This document shows positions 1 through 12,536 of a stretch of 64,000 nucleotides of DNA, piece after piece. Origin of the DNA: Enoplolaimus lenunculus. Lineage: Eukaryota > Nematoda > Enoplea > Enoplida > Thoracostomopsidae. Location of the stretch: positions 434,001 through 498,000 of the forward strand of contig JASANG010001881.1 in the NCBI GenBank assembly GCA_030248215.1, in the 5' to 3' direction. A program made the position numbers and the translations under genes. The notes beneath the pieces are model-generated. The model saw nothing but the letters and a program-made list of their open reading frames with translations. It ran no database searches and was not told the origin of the DNA. The first letter of the stretch is position 1; each line of letters opens with the position of its first letter.

Positions 1-314
1 CACGCGGATGCCAGAACCTTCGGGACGCCCGCAATTAATTATTCGGTATTTTCGGTATTGAAATTTTTTCTCACTCGAAAATATAAAAAAATTGGCATAT
101 TATTCTAACTTGACAAAATTTTAAATTTGTGCCATACTCCATAATTTATCATAAATAATGTTTCCACTTAGTGCATTTGTTTCAGGATTTGGGCATTGTA
201 ACAGGTGTGTTTACAGTATTAAAAGCGATAAAATAGCATTAAAAAGGATTTTTCGGTAACAAGTATTTCTATTTTGCAGGTTCTGGCTCCGGTTCCGGTA
301 TTATATAATTCCGG
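1..314. mobile_element. hAT-like CAGGGTG-family copy, cut by the window edge
   Basis: Right end CCGGTTGCACCCTG at 301-314 preceded by TTCCGG-type repeats. The body shares AAAAGCGATAAAATAGC-like sequence with the inverse of a copy near 19.2-19.5 kb. The left end is not in the window. Confidence 0.55.
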
Positions 315-3300
315 TTGCACCCTGCTGAATACATATTCGAATACATTCAGGTTTCGATATTTCAAAATTCACACGTTTCTAGTGTCTGCATAAGCTTAGA
401 TCCGCTATGTCGAAATGTCACGAGAGTACAGGTTTCGTTTTATACAACAGTTTTATGGATATGAAAGAAGGAATTTTTCAAAGTCAAGATTTAAATTCGG
501 CCGCACCGCAACTGGACTCCGACTCAAGATCGGCGAATACGCGGGTTTGCCAACGTCACCCAGCTCCTACCCTCCCCCCAAACAACACACTTACCATATT
601 CGTACTCACAGCACCCGTTGGTCATTTTCGTCGTCAGTCACCCCTCGTGTTTTGATGCCGTGCGACAGACCAGCCCCACATTCGATTGTAACCAATTCGT
701 CATGAAACGATTTCGCCAAACCGGTACTGACGTTGCCCGAAATTACATACGTCACCACACTCTCGTACACACGCACTCACGCTACAGTACTAAAAAACCT
801 ACAACTATTAAATACTTAATAATTTCACATTTGCCCTGAAAAGCAATAATACTTACACTTACCCCAGGGTACAATTGGAACCAGACACCAAAACCAAAGT
901 CAACTAAGTTGGCTTTAACGGAGCCGCAGCGGATGGTGACCTCCGGTAAAATCCGTGGCCAAAATTCCACGGTCTTGATTATTTTTAAGCCGATAGCAAA
1001 AAAAAAGATGTTTTACGTTTCCCAAATACAAAATGCTTTCATACTGAAAATCACGCTTCTGCGGCATCGTTCGATGTCGACCACGCGATCCAGGTTCGGT
1101 TATTTGTTTTGAAGTTCAAAATCTATTGACATCAAACCGCATGCCGCCGTGTCCCGGCTCGCGGCGGCGTCCGTCGGCGTCCGGCTCAGTAGAGGATAGC
1201 GCAACCATTAGGGTTGCGCTATACGTACTTTACTGTGCCGGACGCCATCGGGCGCCGCATGCGCGGTGGCGTACGGCGCAGCGTAGCGAGAATTACGCCA
1301 CGTTTCGTAGCAAAAAGCTTTTATCTCCGCCTAATAACTGACTTGGCAATCCAGCTAATTTTATTCACACTATGATTGAGCAACACACGCGTAACTCGCA
1401 TTTGATTTCACAAGGAGATAATCTGGCCTAACAATTTTGTGGAAACCAGCGAGAAAATTGGTAGGGGGGTGGGGGGAGAAAATCCCACTGTCCCCCCCCC
1501 CAAGTATACATACACTCTCGATGAGCAATACACCCTGTATTTAAGACGGCAGCAAAAATACAACCCACCGCTGTGCTCAACATTACAACTTTATTAATTA
1601 TTGTTGCCAGCGACAAAATTGCCTACAAATCTCTGACCGGTATTCAACAGCCGAATACAGAGATACAGTTGCCGAAACCTGGTTTTCCCAAAGAACAACC
1701 AGGGCATTCGCCAAAATCCCAGATTTACCAACATCACGTGCCCCCAGTTGCAGATTTAAAAATTTTGTGAACGGTGGTGCACACAATATATCTTATCATA
1801 ATACGTATATTACAGCGATAAAAGCTAACAATCAAAGCGACCGCTAAGCCAACCGCAATATTATCACTTAATCTTAATACGCCATTTTGGTTTCGATCCG
1901 TGTTCGGATACAAGTTTCAATCCATGTTCGAATACAACTGCCCGAGTGAGTCCCCCTTGAAACCGCCGATGCTTGAGCTTATGCATATAATAGCTTATAC
2001 GCAAACCCCTGCACCCTGAACAACTGCGCTGCAAAAGCTACGGCCAGAATAACAGACAGGCGCAAAACCGTCAACTGACCAACCGACTGTAATAAAATGG
2101 TTTCCAGAACAATTTTCACAGCCAAACCGCGGTTGTTACACCAGGATTCCATCGTAGTTTGGGCCCAACAAACCCGATATTTATGGTTTCGTTGGCAACA
2201 TTATATATATTACGCAATAAATATTAAATGGTTCTACAAGTCAAGTTGTGTTACCACACCACATTGACACAGCATGAACCTGACCCGAATGCATGAAATG
2301 CGACCGTCTACAAAATTACACACAGTCTCAGTCGCCAAAAGCCATACAAATCAAAGACTAACAAATAAAACAGGACTCTTCCTGGTGTGGATGGGACCCT
2401 CCCCCGGTCCAGTCCACACATGTTTAAATTGCCCCCAGGATGATGCCACGGATCGACATGAATTTACCGGATACTAGAACAGGAGCCGGATCGTAAACTT
2501 TAAACCGACAACGGAACCGGATGTTAAACGGATATAGCATTTAAATTTGCAACATTGCTTGTAGTAAAGTCGAGTAAAACGATTTGACTATTGTCGATCC
2601 TTAGTTGATGCCATCGCTTTTTTAGAATGGAGGCATCCATTAATCTCTATATTTTCAATAGTACATATACAATACATCTTAAATACTTCTTAACCTGAAA
2701 CTCGCCCCTATCCCACCCTTCAAATATCTTCCGTTTTCCCCGTTTTGTAGCGCATTTTGATTGGCGTCAGCATTATTTAGTGTGCTTTGATTGGCTCGAT
2801 TTAATACGTCACGTAATAAGAAACGTTTTCAGTTTCCAACCGCTGAACCAATCAGACGCCGTTGACGCGGTGGTTAACCACCGTAACACCATTGTCATCA
2901 AAAGTCTCGGTCAATTTTTGGTCATCACCGAAAAAACATTACAATTTTCAAAATGAACTCTGTCTAATGCTTTTTCGCAACTTTTATCTTTTTTCATATT
3001 TTTTGTGTTATTCACAAAATCTGCTCAAAACTGTTGTGCAACTATCAAAATTAATAGACTCACAGCGAAATGTTATTCATCAGCCATCACTTACTTCAAC
3101 AATATTAACGTTTACTTTTTCCAGGTTTACCTGCATTCGCTGAATCGTCGACTTCTGGCCCCGGTTACAAACCACCGAGGCTCAAAAAACCGACACTCAT
3201 ATCCATGCCAAATAAAACTAGACTGTATCGGAATCCTTTAAAGCATTCTTATACGTACCGGAACATTTGGAATTCATTCCGGAACCGGAACTAGAAATTT

Positions 3301-4004
3301 TAGGACTGCCTGAAATGATAAATTGTTGTTCTTAGACACAACGAATGGGAAAAAAATCAACCACACACCGCTGATTAGTGATTCGTCTGTTTATAGCGCA
3401 GAACACAATTACGTACACTCGTTGTGTCACTGACAATTGCTTTCAATCAAAATTCCGTTTGAACCCTGACCTGCCCACAGCACTGCGAAACCCTCAGGCG
3501 GCCAAAATAACGTCCACACGAACCAAATCATTCTGACCCTATACATTACTCAAATCGCACTAAGCACAATACCCATTATACCCCCGGCAAATACAGACGG
3601 ACGCTCTGCGAATGTTTATACACCACACTACCAAAACGAACGCGGAAATACGTTTCACTACGCCACATTAATCAACCTGAATAAACTTTGACACACAACA
3701 GCAGTGGTGGTGGTGGTAGACAGAGACCACAGGCTATCGAGTCTACTCTGCCCCCCCCCCAAATGCATGCTTTTCCTCTCTGGGTAGCAACACAACCTTG
3801 AGCAACAACATCGTTAATCAACCGATACAAACGCAACTGTCTCACACCGCCTCCAGCGAACACAGTCCGTTGCGACGCGACACTGCACACCAAACAATAA
3901 TACCGGAGCTGGATATTAATTTAATATCCGGTTTCAAATGGGAGACGGAACCGCAATTTCCAGTGCCTTTTTCCGACTAAAAACACAAACTTAATCACAC
4001 TAAG
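315..4004. other. No gene seen, apart from the foldback pair
   Basis: AT-rich with short frames only (none over 96 codons). Isolated TTCCGG-type fragments at 2455-2530 and 3255-3295 are probably worn hAT-like copies. Two C runs at about 1491-1501 and 3752-3760 sit in similar GGGGGG-rich contexts. Confidence 0.5.
1126..1275. mobile_element. GC-rich foldback element pair joined at a perfect hairpin
   Basis: ATAGCGCAACC (1196-1206) faces GGTTGCGCTAT (1212-1222) across 5 bases. GC-rich arms (CGGCGTCCG and GCCGGACGCC) extend outward. It looks like two family members head to head. Confidence 0.5.
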
Positions 4005-4060
4005 GGGAGCGGTATACTTTACAGAGCCGGACGCCGCCGGGAGTATAGCGTAACCCTTTA
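4005..4060. mobile_element. GC-rich foldback fragment
   Basis: GCGGTATACTTTACAGAGCC to GAGTATAGCGTAACCC; short copy of the family with the TAGCGTAACCCT end. Confidence 0.4.
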
Positions 4061-4676
4061 CTGAATAGAACTTAACTTGGCTTTAATGTTTGAATTAATA
4101 CTAAATGTCTATATTCTCGTGCATTTGATCCAAATAAACGTCTTGTCTTCGTTGTCTTATACTTGCCATCATTGATTCTAAATACATTTTGCACAATTTT
4201 CAACAGGCTAAAACTATACTGGGGGGGTCCGAGATCCATTGCGGTGCCGATATTACACGACCACAAAGCGTTTCATTTTAATTTGCGTCAATTTGGCACT
4301 GGTCACCCATGGACGCCAACTGACCCATACTTATAAACCGTTACTCGATCTGCCCTTAGGCTGACACAAGTTCCATTTATCTCAATTCAATATAAACACA
4401 CTTTTTCTTTTGGCTATTTTTTGTTTACTAAAAATAAACATTTCACGGTTAATAAAGCTAATAATCAAATCTTAGAAACCAAATTCAAACCTGCTTCCAC
4501 CCGAACAATATTTCATCGAAAATTACAAACAAAATATATAATGCACCAGTGTCGCCGACGCTCGCATCTGCGCCATTTGACATATTTCGCACTGATGCAC
4601 ATATTTGCGGATTGCTCTTTTCTAGTCAGTCAAAGGCGAGAGCCGAAATTTGCAAATAATTAATGAGCTTTAATAG

Positions 4677-4756
4677 CGATATATATATATATATGTATGT
4701 ATACATATATATATATATATGTATGTATGTATGTATACATACGTATATATATTATA
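4677..4756. repeat. AT/GTAT microsatellite with palindromic order
   Basis: Alternating ATATAT runs with GTATGTATACATAC centres; strongly self-complementary. Confidence 0.8.
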
Positions 4757-4839
4757 AATGAACAGTTGCTCTTGCCAAACTACCCCTACCCAACAGATTC
4801 ATGATTAGATTGATGAAAAGGCTTAGGTTGCTCTATACC

Positions 4840-4950
4840 CACCGCAATTTTGCCGCACACCGCTGTAAACCTTTTTATTAAAAATTGCCGCACGCCACCG
4901 CGTGCCGATGTCCGGCACACGCAAAGTATAGCGTAACCCTATACTGTCCT
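4840..4950. mobile_element. GC-rich foldback element copy
   Basis: Two TTGCCGCAC-starting pieces, then CCGATGTCCGGCACACGCAA and the family end TATAGCGTAACCCT. Confidence 0.45.
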
Positions 4951-5087
4951 AAGCGTAGACATCAGAGTAAACCTAAAATGTTACAAGAAGTGTACCCAAG
5001 TCGACAGGTTGAAAAATAGCAAAACCATAAAGTTATCAGATTAATTCAAGATTGCCAAAATTACTACTGGAATAATTTTGGCTGGTT

Positions 5088-5236
5088 AACCACCTCTTGT
5101 GAAATTTTTTTATCTTATCAACGGAAACGGATCTATCCGTTGGAATCACGGATACGTAACTATACGTTTGGTTGACGCCGGAGCCGGAAATGCATGTTTT
5201 CTACTCAAAAAGTTTATTTGAGTGTTGTTTGTTAAA
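5088..5236. repeat. Duplicated block, part 1 (also at 6189-6337)
   Basis: CCTCTTGTGAAATTTTTTTA to GAGTGTTGTTTGTTA, about 95% like 6189-6337. Holds CCGTTGGAATCACGGATACG. Confidence 0.7.
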
Positions 5237-5925
5237 TCCTGTTTCCGACAAAGTTAGAAACAACTGCTTCTGGGTTTGAAATTTCACTTAAAATATGCAG
5301 ACTAAATCATTTTTTCAGAAACTATTAATAGCCAGGGTATAAACGGATAATCCTAAAAAAGCATAGAAACAAACAATAGTCAAAATAACGCAATCAGAAA
5401 ACGGATATTTAAGTATACTTGACGTTGAGTGTTTAATTTTCTTATCAAAACAAATAAACTACACAAATACACATTTATATATCAGGTTTTCTAAAATTTT
5501 GAACAAAATATAACGAATGGATCCAAAATTCAAACTTTTCTGATTTTCAATAAATTTTGTTATTTTTAGTTGAAAATCAAACAATTGCAGCATACTTTTA
5601 TGTTACAAATCTGTGATTCTCAAGATATAAGAATGATTTTTAAGTTATTTTTGCTCTATTCACAACCAAAATAGCGTTCCGCCGGCCCGGTGCCTTGAAG
5701 CGCTCAGCCTAGCCGGTGCTTAAGTTCACTACAAAACAGTCAAACAAACAAGACAACCGTAAAATGACGAAACGTACAATCAATAATTAATAGGGGCGTG
5801 AAAATAAGCAATACTTCTTAAACAATATAGTAAAACATCCGAAATTTGAGCTTCAAAAACCCGCAACCGGAACCAAACCTATTCCAATTACCCGGAACCT
5901 CAAGAAACGGACACGTACGTTCCGC

Positions 5926-6190
5926 CCCATTCCTAACAGCGCTATCCAATATTCGTCCTTGTTGAACACATCGACAATGTCCAATGAAAGCCGACCAAAG
6001 CGTCCTCGACAGTAAAACGTAAATAAAGAACCAGTTGTAAGCGGTTTTAACCCTTTTCTGGTTTCTCATATACTGCAAATTGTACTTAAACCTTGTATTT
6101 TTCATTATTCCGCATTATTTAATGCATTATTTCATATGTGCTCCTACAGTATTTTATAACTACATTTTGCACGTAAACCTATTGTATTGT
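5926..6190. repeat. Duplicated block, part 2, left copy
   Basis: CCCATTCCTAACAGCGCTAT to ACGTAAACCTATTGTATTGT, repeated at 6358-6620 with only a few differences. Confidence 0.75.
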
Positions 6191-6620
6191 TTAACCTCTT
6201 GTGAAATTTTTTTATCTTATCAACGGAAACGAAACTATCCGTTGGAATCACGGATACGGAACTATACGTTAGATTGAGGCCGGAACCGGAAATGCATGTT
6301 TTCTACTCGAAAAGTTTATTTGAGTGTTGTTTGTTATTCAACGTTTTATTTTATGTACCCCATTCCTAACAGCGATATCCAATATTCGTCCTTGTTGAAC
6401 ACATCGACAACGTCCAATGAAAGCCGACAAATGCTTCCTTGACAGTAAAACGTATACAAAGAACCAGTTGTAAGCGGTTTTAATCCCTTTCTGGTTTCTC
6501 ATATACTGCAAATTGTACTTAAACCTTGTATTTTTTCATTACTCCTCATTAATGCTTTATTTCATATGTGCTCCAACAGTATTTTATAACTACATTTTGC
6601 ACGTAAACCTATTGTATTGT
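6191..6620. repeat. Duplicated blocks, right copies
   Basis: 6191-6337 repeats 5088-5236; 6358-6620 repeats 5926-6190. The alternation of two block types points to a duplication of a composite unit, or to two pieces of one dispersed repeat. Confidence 0.7.
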
Positions 6621-7277
6621 ATTGTAACCTATTGTATATACATCCATACGCATTGATACGTATATCATACACATAACAAAGAAAGGCCGACAAAGCGTGC
6701 CGGTCATCCTCAAAATTACACTTATTTCTTATCAAATGGACCCCAATTCAATACTAGTGACCAATATTCACACGATTAATTTCAATCAAATCCACCGTGC
6801 AATATCCTGCTATGGACTGTGGCTGAACAACTTTTCAACAAATAAATCGTATCAAATTGGTCCAACAAACATCCCAGGATCCTGACATCTTTAAAATCAT
6901 TCATGTAATTGAACGAAACAACGGATCAAGTCCAAGCTTTGTCCCTTCAACTAAAAGATGAGAGACAGCTTAAACTTGCTTAGAACAATGAGCCCCCTGG
7001 ATACCGCTCGATTAAACTTAGTCATATTCTTCTGGAATTTGTTCTTTTAGCTTTGAATAATGATTCATACTACCAATAGTGTACGGATACAAGAGTATGC
7101 AACCCTTGGAGTTCCACATGGCGTAAAATGTATAACCAGGGGTTGCTTTCCAGACCAACCTCTTTCATTTAGAAGGCGGTTGCTAGCACATGCGATGACC
7201 ATAAATTAAACTGTAAACTTAGCATTTTTGATGCTGTATACATACAGTGTCATGGTTCACACAAGTCCTACTCCTCC

Positions 7278-7547
7278 TTAACCCCTTCTCACATAGAGTT
7301 GCCTATGGACAACTCAGCGCAGTGTATATACGTTAAATAATATATATCGCACCGTGTTTAACAATTGCAACACGTATACATTGTACTAAATCACCACAAG
7401 ACGTGAGAGCCCCCTCGGACTCGAGCGTCAAGCTCCTATAGCTGAGTGGTGATGGTATACGCCTCCACTCCAGTCACTGGAGTTCTAATCCTAGCATAAA
7501 AGTAGGTTTCAGGGGCAATAGAAAATATTCATGTGATAAAGGGTTAA
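7278..7547 (+). mobile_element. tRNA-like element with inverted ends, copy 1 (270 bp)
   Basis: Starts TTAACCCCTTCTCACAT and ends ATGTGATAAAGGGTTAA. The core has an A-box-like TAGCTGAGTGGTGATGG and a B-box-like GAGTTCTAATCC, as in a tRNA-derived SINE. Copy 2 at 20187-20458 is inverted and has the same ends. Confidence 0.6.
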
Positions 7548-8774
7548 ATAGAGGGCGTCGCCAAAAAAACGCTACGTGCGTTGAGTTTACATTCTTTTGT
7601 ACCCAAAATATACCTCGTTACAACACATTTTGTTCAAAGTGGTCATGGTCCACCTTTAGTTGTTTAGCTATTTTTTTGAACAGGGCTTAATGGCAAACTA
7701 ACCGTTCAGATGCTGTCAGCGAATATTTATTCCATGAAAAAAACACTGTTCATAACGGATTAAAGCGTTTTGAGAACAGAAAAACGATGTATTTGTTAAT
7801 TTGACAACATCAGTTCCAGAGCCGACCTTCTCATAACCAATCATGCCAAAAGTTCTGGTTAAGTTTCGTAACATTTTGCATATACTTCGTGGGTATTTTC
7901 TGGCAATTTCACTAAAAATAAGCTTGCCCCTCATAGCTTCCATTCTACAAAGTCAACGTGGTTATTAAGCGATGCGTGATCATACCCGTTCCACTCCCGC
8001 AAAGAATGGTCCATATACCCTAATGTGCCCCACGATCCCTTGAAATCGCCAGGGGGGACTTTACTCGGTCCAACCATCAATCGAACGTTGGCAACAACAC
8101 TGCAACCAAAAAGCCATACGCTATTTTCATATTCAATGCCAAATATGACATTTCAAACCAGTTTGGATGAGTAAGCGCAATATTGAACCCGGAATACCTA
8201 ACACATGACTGCTCAAATACGTAACAGACACTCCGAAAACCCCACAACATCCTTATTAAATCCAGAAAAAAACCGACTAACGGACATGGAAATTAACCAA
8301 AATATGCTTCTGAGAAATTCAGTTAACCCCCTCAAAAGAATTCTCTCATCAGACCCTTGTATCCCCTGAATTCGTCTTTCATTCAAGCTCCCAAGCCCAA
8401 TACAATTTACAACCCTGATACTCGCAATATTAATCATACCCAACTGTCCCGTTTAACACAGGATGTGTGAATATTTTCCTACAAAATCCAATTTCATTCA
8501 TAAACGGCGAGTTCAAGTATTCCAAATTCACACATTTACAAACGCCGATTTCGGCTCATTAAACACACACAATACATATTACGGCTGTGCTCAATCCATT
8601 GCTTTAATTTAAATGCGACAGATTGTGTGACACTTGGTTGTATATTTCAAATTATATACATTCAGCGGTAAAATTTCACTTTATACCTACGGCTGGACTG
8701 GCAATATCAATCGACACTGACACTTTGATATAAACCGACCCACCGCTCACAGCACATAGGTACTACCTATATAT

Positions 8775-9107
8775 CAAGGTGCGACCGAATATCCGGTTCC
8801 TGTTTAATATCCAGCTAAAAACTAATATCCATATCCGGTATAAACCTAACGAATATTTACAGTTGTTGTGGTCCCGAATATCGTAAAGCTTCGTATGACA
8901 AGTGAACATATTTAACATCTTGCTGTGATTACCTTTTCGGCTAAGTGAAGCTGATAAGTTTTTAAAAAAATTGCCCAGCTAACAATTAATTTTAACTCAG
9001 TAAGCGTATACGTAACAGCGCTTATTTTTATTGGTATATCCGTGTCCGCTAAAAAATTCAAAATTCAGTTCCGGTATCCGGTAAAATAAAGATCCGGTCG
9101 CACCCTG
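8775..9107. mobile_element. hAT-like CAGGGTG-family copy (~333 bp)
   Basis: Left end CAAGGTGCGACCGAATATCC, right end GATCCGGTCGCACCCTG, inverted. Flanks CTATATAT and AGATATAT look like a decayed 8-bp duplication. Interior contains TATCCGGT repeats. Confidence 0.65.
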
Positions 9108-9250
9108 AGATATATCCAACAAATGCATACTTAGTTCAAAACACCTGGTATATACATGCACCACCCTAAACATCAAAGAATACCACAGCAGGCAATCTAG
9201 CTCTGGATATACACTGATATAATGACCATTTTAAACATATACGTAAACAT

Positions 9251-9645
9251 CGGTGTGCAACCGGATTCCCGGTTCCGGCATTTGTTCACCTTCCGGTTCC
9301 GGTAGATTTTTACCCAAATTAAAAATTCCGGTATTAAAATTTGGTCGGTGGAAATTGATATTTTATTGAAATATGACGACAAAAATTAAATACATTCCAT
9401 TAGTATAGTATGCAAACCTTGAAAATCGCCGAAAATAACCATCGAAGGTAGATTTCGCTTCCATGGATTATGAAAATCTAAAATACAGCAGATGAAGTGA
9501 ATACCTATCTCCAATTAGGGTTATTTCACCAATAATATAGCAAAAAATAAAATTAAAATGAATTTTTCGGTGGCATGTATTTTTCATTTTCCGTTTCCGG
9601 TCATTTTTTCAAATTCCGGTTCCGGTAAATTCCGGTTGCACCCTG
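9251..9645. mobile_element. hAT-like CAGGGTG-family copy (~395 bp)
   Basis: Left end CGGTGTGCAACCGGATTCC, right end AATTCCGGTTGCACCCTG. TTCCGG hexamers at both ends; the central part (9390-9550) is shared in inverse with 14850-15000. Confidence 0.65.
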
Positions 9646-9950
9646 ATACGCATTCGTACATTTAATATATATACAATAGACAACATATACGACCCAAATT
9701 CAAATCTTGCAATATCTCAAATTTGAAAAATAAAATTAATCTAATTAACCCGACAATCCATGATTATTGACTACACTTAATCTTAAAACCCAAGGCGTAA
9801 ATGGTCAGCAAATGTCAGTGTAAAATGACTCCTGTTTATAAACCGTTTTAAATTTAACAAATAACTCAACTGTGCACCGTTCGAGCAAACTCATCTGGGC
9901 AACCGAAAAATATTATCAGTCGACCAATTAATGTCATTTTTCCGAAACAA

Positions 9951-9992
9951 CAACAACAACAACACAAACAACAACAACAACAACGACAACAA
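9951..9992. repeat. CAA microsatellite
   Basis: CAACAACAACAACA blocks with single interruptions; intergenic. Confidence 0.8.
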
Positions 9993-10192
9993 ATGCGAAA
10001 TAGGGCAGATTTGAATGCAAAGAAGGGTACAAAAATGAATCACGAGGGGAAAGCACTTATCAGAAGGACAACGGGGAGTTGACCAACAGATGGGTGAGTA
10101 ACGGAACAGGAGGGAACATCAAGCATCGTCGGCTAACACCTCAAAAACGAGGTGAAACATTGCAGCAGATATGAGCAGAGAAGATAAGACTA

Positions 10193-10619
10193 CTGTAGTG
10201 ACCCGAATAAGAGGGGGACTGATATTTATTTGGCCTCTCCAGAGGGAACCCCTCTGTTATTCGGTTGCGGAGTCTTATTTATTTTTAACCCACACTCCAC
10301 CGCCCTTCGTTACTGATATATATCCGGTACTGCAATTATCCGATGAATTAAACGTTTATTTGTGTTGTGTCAATAGCTTGAGCGATAATACAAGGTTATA
10401 CTTAGGAATGTACTTTCCAAATATAGGCACGCTTTAAAGTTTCGAACTCAAATGATTTGGTCCTGGAGACATTTACGAAATACAATTAGGGCTAATTGAC
10501 ATTTATGGTCTCTAATTAAGGTTTAGGGAATCTATCCGCTTACGGACTCTAATTAGGGATGCGGACTCCTATTGATTCGGACTCAAAATGGGGACCCCCT
10601 CTTATTCGGGTCAATACAG
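10193..10619. mobile_element. TA-target MITE (~427 bp)
   Basis: Inverted ends of about 25 bp with one mismatch: CTGTAGTGACCCGAATAAGA and TCTTATTCGGGTCAATACAG, flanked by TA on both sides, as in Tc1/mariner-type elements. A second copy lies at 55497-55918. The longest frame inside (88 codons) resembles nothing and is not conserved in the second copy. Confidence 0.7.
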
Positions 10620-12303
10620 TAATTTAGACGTCCATTATCCGAAGCTTCTAAGGCGTTTATTTATTGGTGAACAATCATATTATGAAGTATATCGCTTCTG
10701 TAACTCAGCGTACGAGGGCAATGTATACTTTATGGATCGAATATCCACAATTTGATAGTATACGGAACAAAATCCCAAAGTATGGAAACAGATTGTCGAA
10801 CTATCGTACGTTAATACGGATGCGTTGTATGGAACTGCCAAGTTCAACAGCAACCACAGTAAGCTAAAATTAGACTGGCTTAGGCTAAAGCTTGCCAAAC
10901 CGCTTACCAACGCCCAAGCCTGTGCGTAAATCTTCACCCTTACTTCAGCCTAACCACTGACATTAAATGCGGACGGAAAGCGTACACGAGCCGTCTTCGC
11001 GCATCGCGAAAGGCGTTGGTCCATCCGGACTTTGCAAACCAGAACCGCCAAACTTCGCCGAATCCTTAACTTTTGCTGTCATCCCGGGAATATAACCTTG
11101 ACCTCGCTACAACCATACCTGAATCATACCTGCCAAACACACAACCACCATTAAGCATCGATATTCCTTACTCCGGCTAATTACACCGATCCATTTATAC
11201 GTATCAAAAAACACTCCGTGAGGCCTGTAATCGCTGTCATTGTGCACCAGAGCGTCAAACAATACAACTCTGACTGCATGTGCAAGCGCAAACTGCAATA
11301 AACGCACTGCAGTGTATGCAAAACAAAAAGCAATAAAACAGAATAATATATATATTCTCATCGACTAAATGACACACAAACACCAATCAACTCAACAACA
11401 CAACAGATATTGCACATACGCAGCATTTTGACACTAAATGAACACATACAAGCAAGGGCGGGACCAACGGCTATTATACAGCTCAATCCTTGTTTGTGAT
11501 ATTTTCGGTTCCAAACCTGAAACCGTTTTCAATTGACACCACAACAAAACTCCCGTTCAAAATTAAACTTCATCGAACCCCTTGTAAAATGTACGCTTTA
11601 CCCTGCGTGTACAAACATACACACATAAACACTAGACACATATTGAACTCGTACTCGAGTTCAATTAATCATAATGCAATCACATCGAAAACCTTTATAA
11701 ATATACGCATTACACACTTATGGATGGGTGTAAGACGATAAAATAAAGCTACGATAAACACACTAGAAACGAATTCAAACTCTAAATTTCCAGCGGAACC
11801 GGACGTTTCACCGGAACACTACTGCCGAAATCTAAAACTCCGATTAACAGGATATCACTAAAATTACTGTCAATAATTTCGCAACAAAAACAAGCCAAAT
11901 CCATAACAAATTTTATCATTTAATTATTTTAAAATTAATAAAACTTTGACAAAGTTCGAACTTGAAAAGCGGTTGTCGGGGCTCGTACTGCGTGTGCCTT
12001 TACTCGATTCAGTCAGCGCTGATGCTGGCTTTTAGAAATGCTTATATTCGTACATAATTATAGAACCAAGTATCAAATCAAATTTTCAAAACGCAATTAT
12101 CAATGACCACTGTCTCATATGTATGAAACAGACAGACGGCGGGACAGACATGGCGTATACAAGGTATGACATAAGCGGCATATACGTATTCTCGTCCATC
12201 CCCAAAATTTCTGGACATACAACAAAAAATATTTACCAACATTTATCATAACTCGAAGAAGCATTTTGGAGATTAAACAAATTTCTCAAATTATTGTTAT
12301 AAG
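10620..12303. other. No gene seen
   Basis: Frames are short and unlike proteins. TA-rich stretches, with a few ACCGGA fragments near 11790-11820. Confidence 0.5.
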
Positions 12304-12536
12304 CATATGAGACATGCTTGTCCGTTATGTGCACATGCAATATTTAGTGCAGTGCAGTGCACTGTATGTATGCTAGCTGGCAGCATACGGTTAACGCATA
12401 GAAGCGACGAAATAATGCAGTTGGAAAAGCGGATTGCGTGGCGCACTGGTAGAGTATTCGCTTAAGGATCCGTACGTACGCTGAGAGAGTTCGATCCCCG
12501 CTCTAAAGGTCCGCCTTTCCAGCTGCTTAATTAATA
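12304..12536 (+). mobile_element. tRNA-derived SINE
   Basis: Head with GAGACATGCTTGTCCGTTAT, CAGTGCAGTGCACTGTATG and GCTAGCTGGCAGCATACGGT, then a tRNA-like part with A box GTGGCGCACTGGTAGAG and B box GAGTTCGATCCCC, and a tail TTCCAGCTGCTTA. The anticodon arm does not pair, so this is not a working tRNA. Confidence 0.7.
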
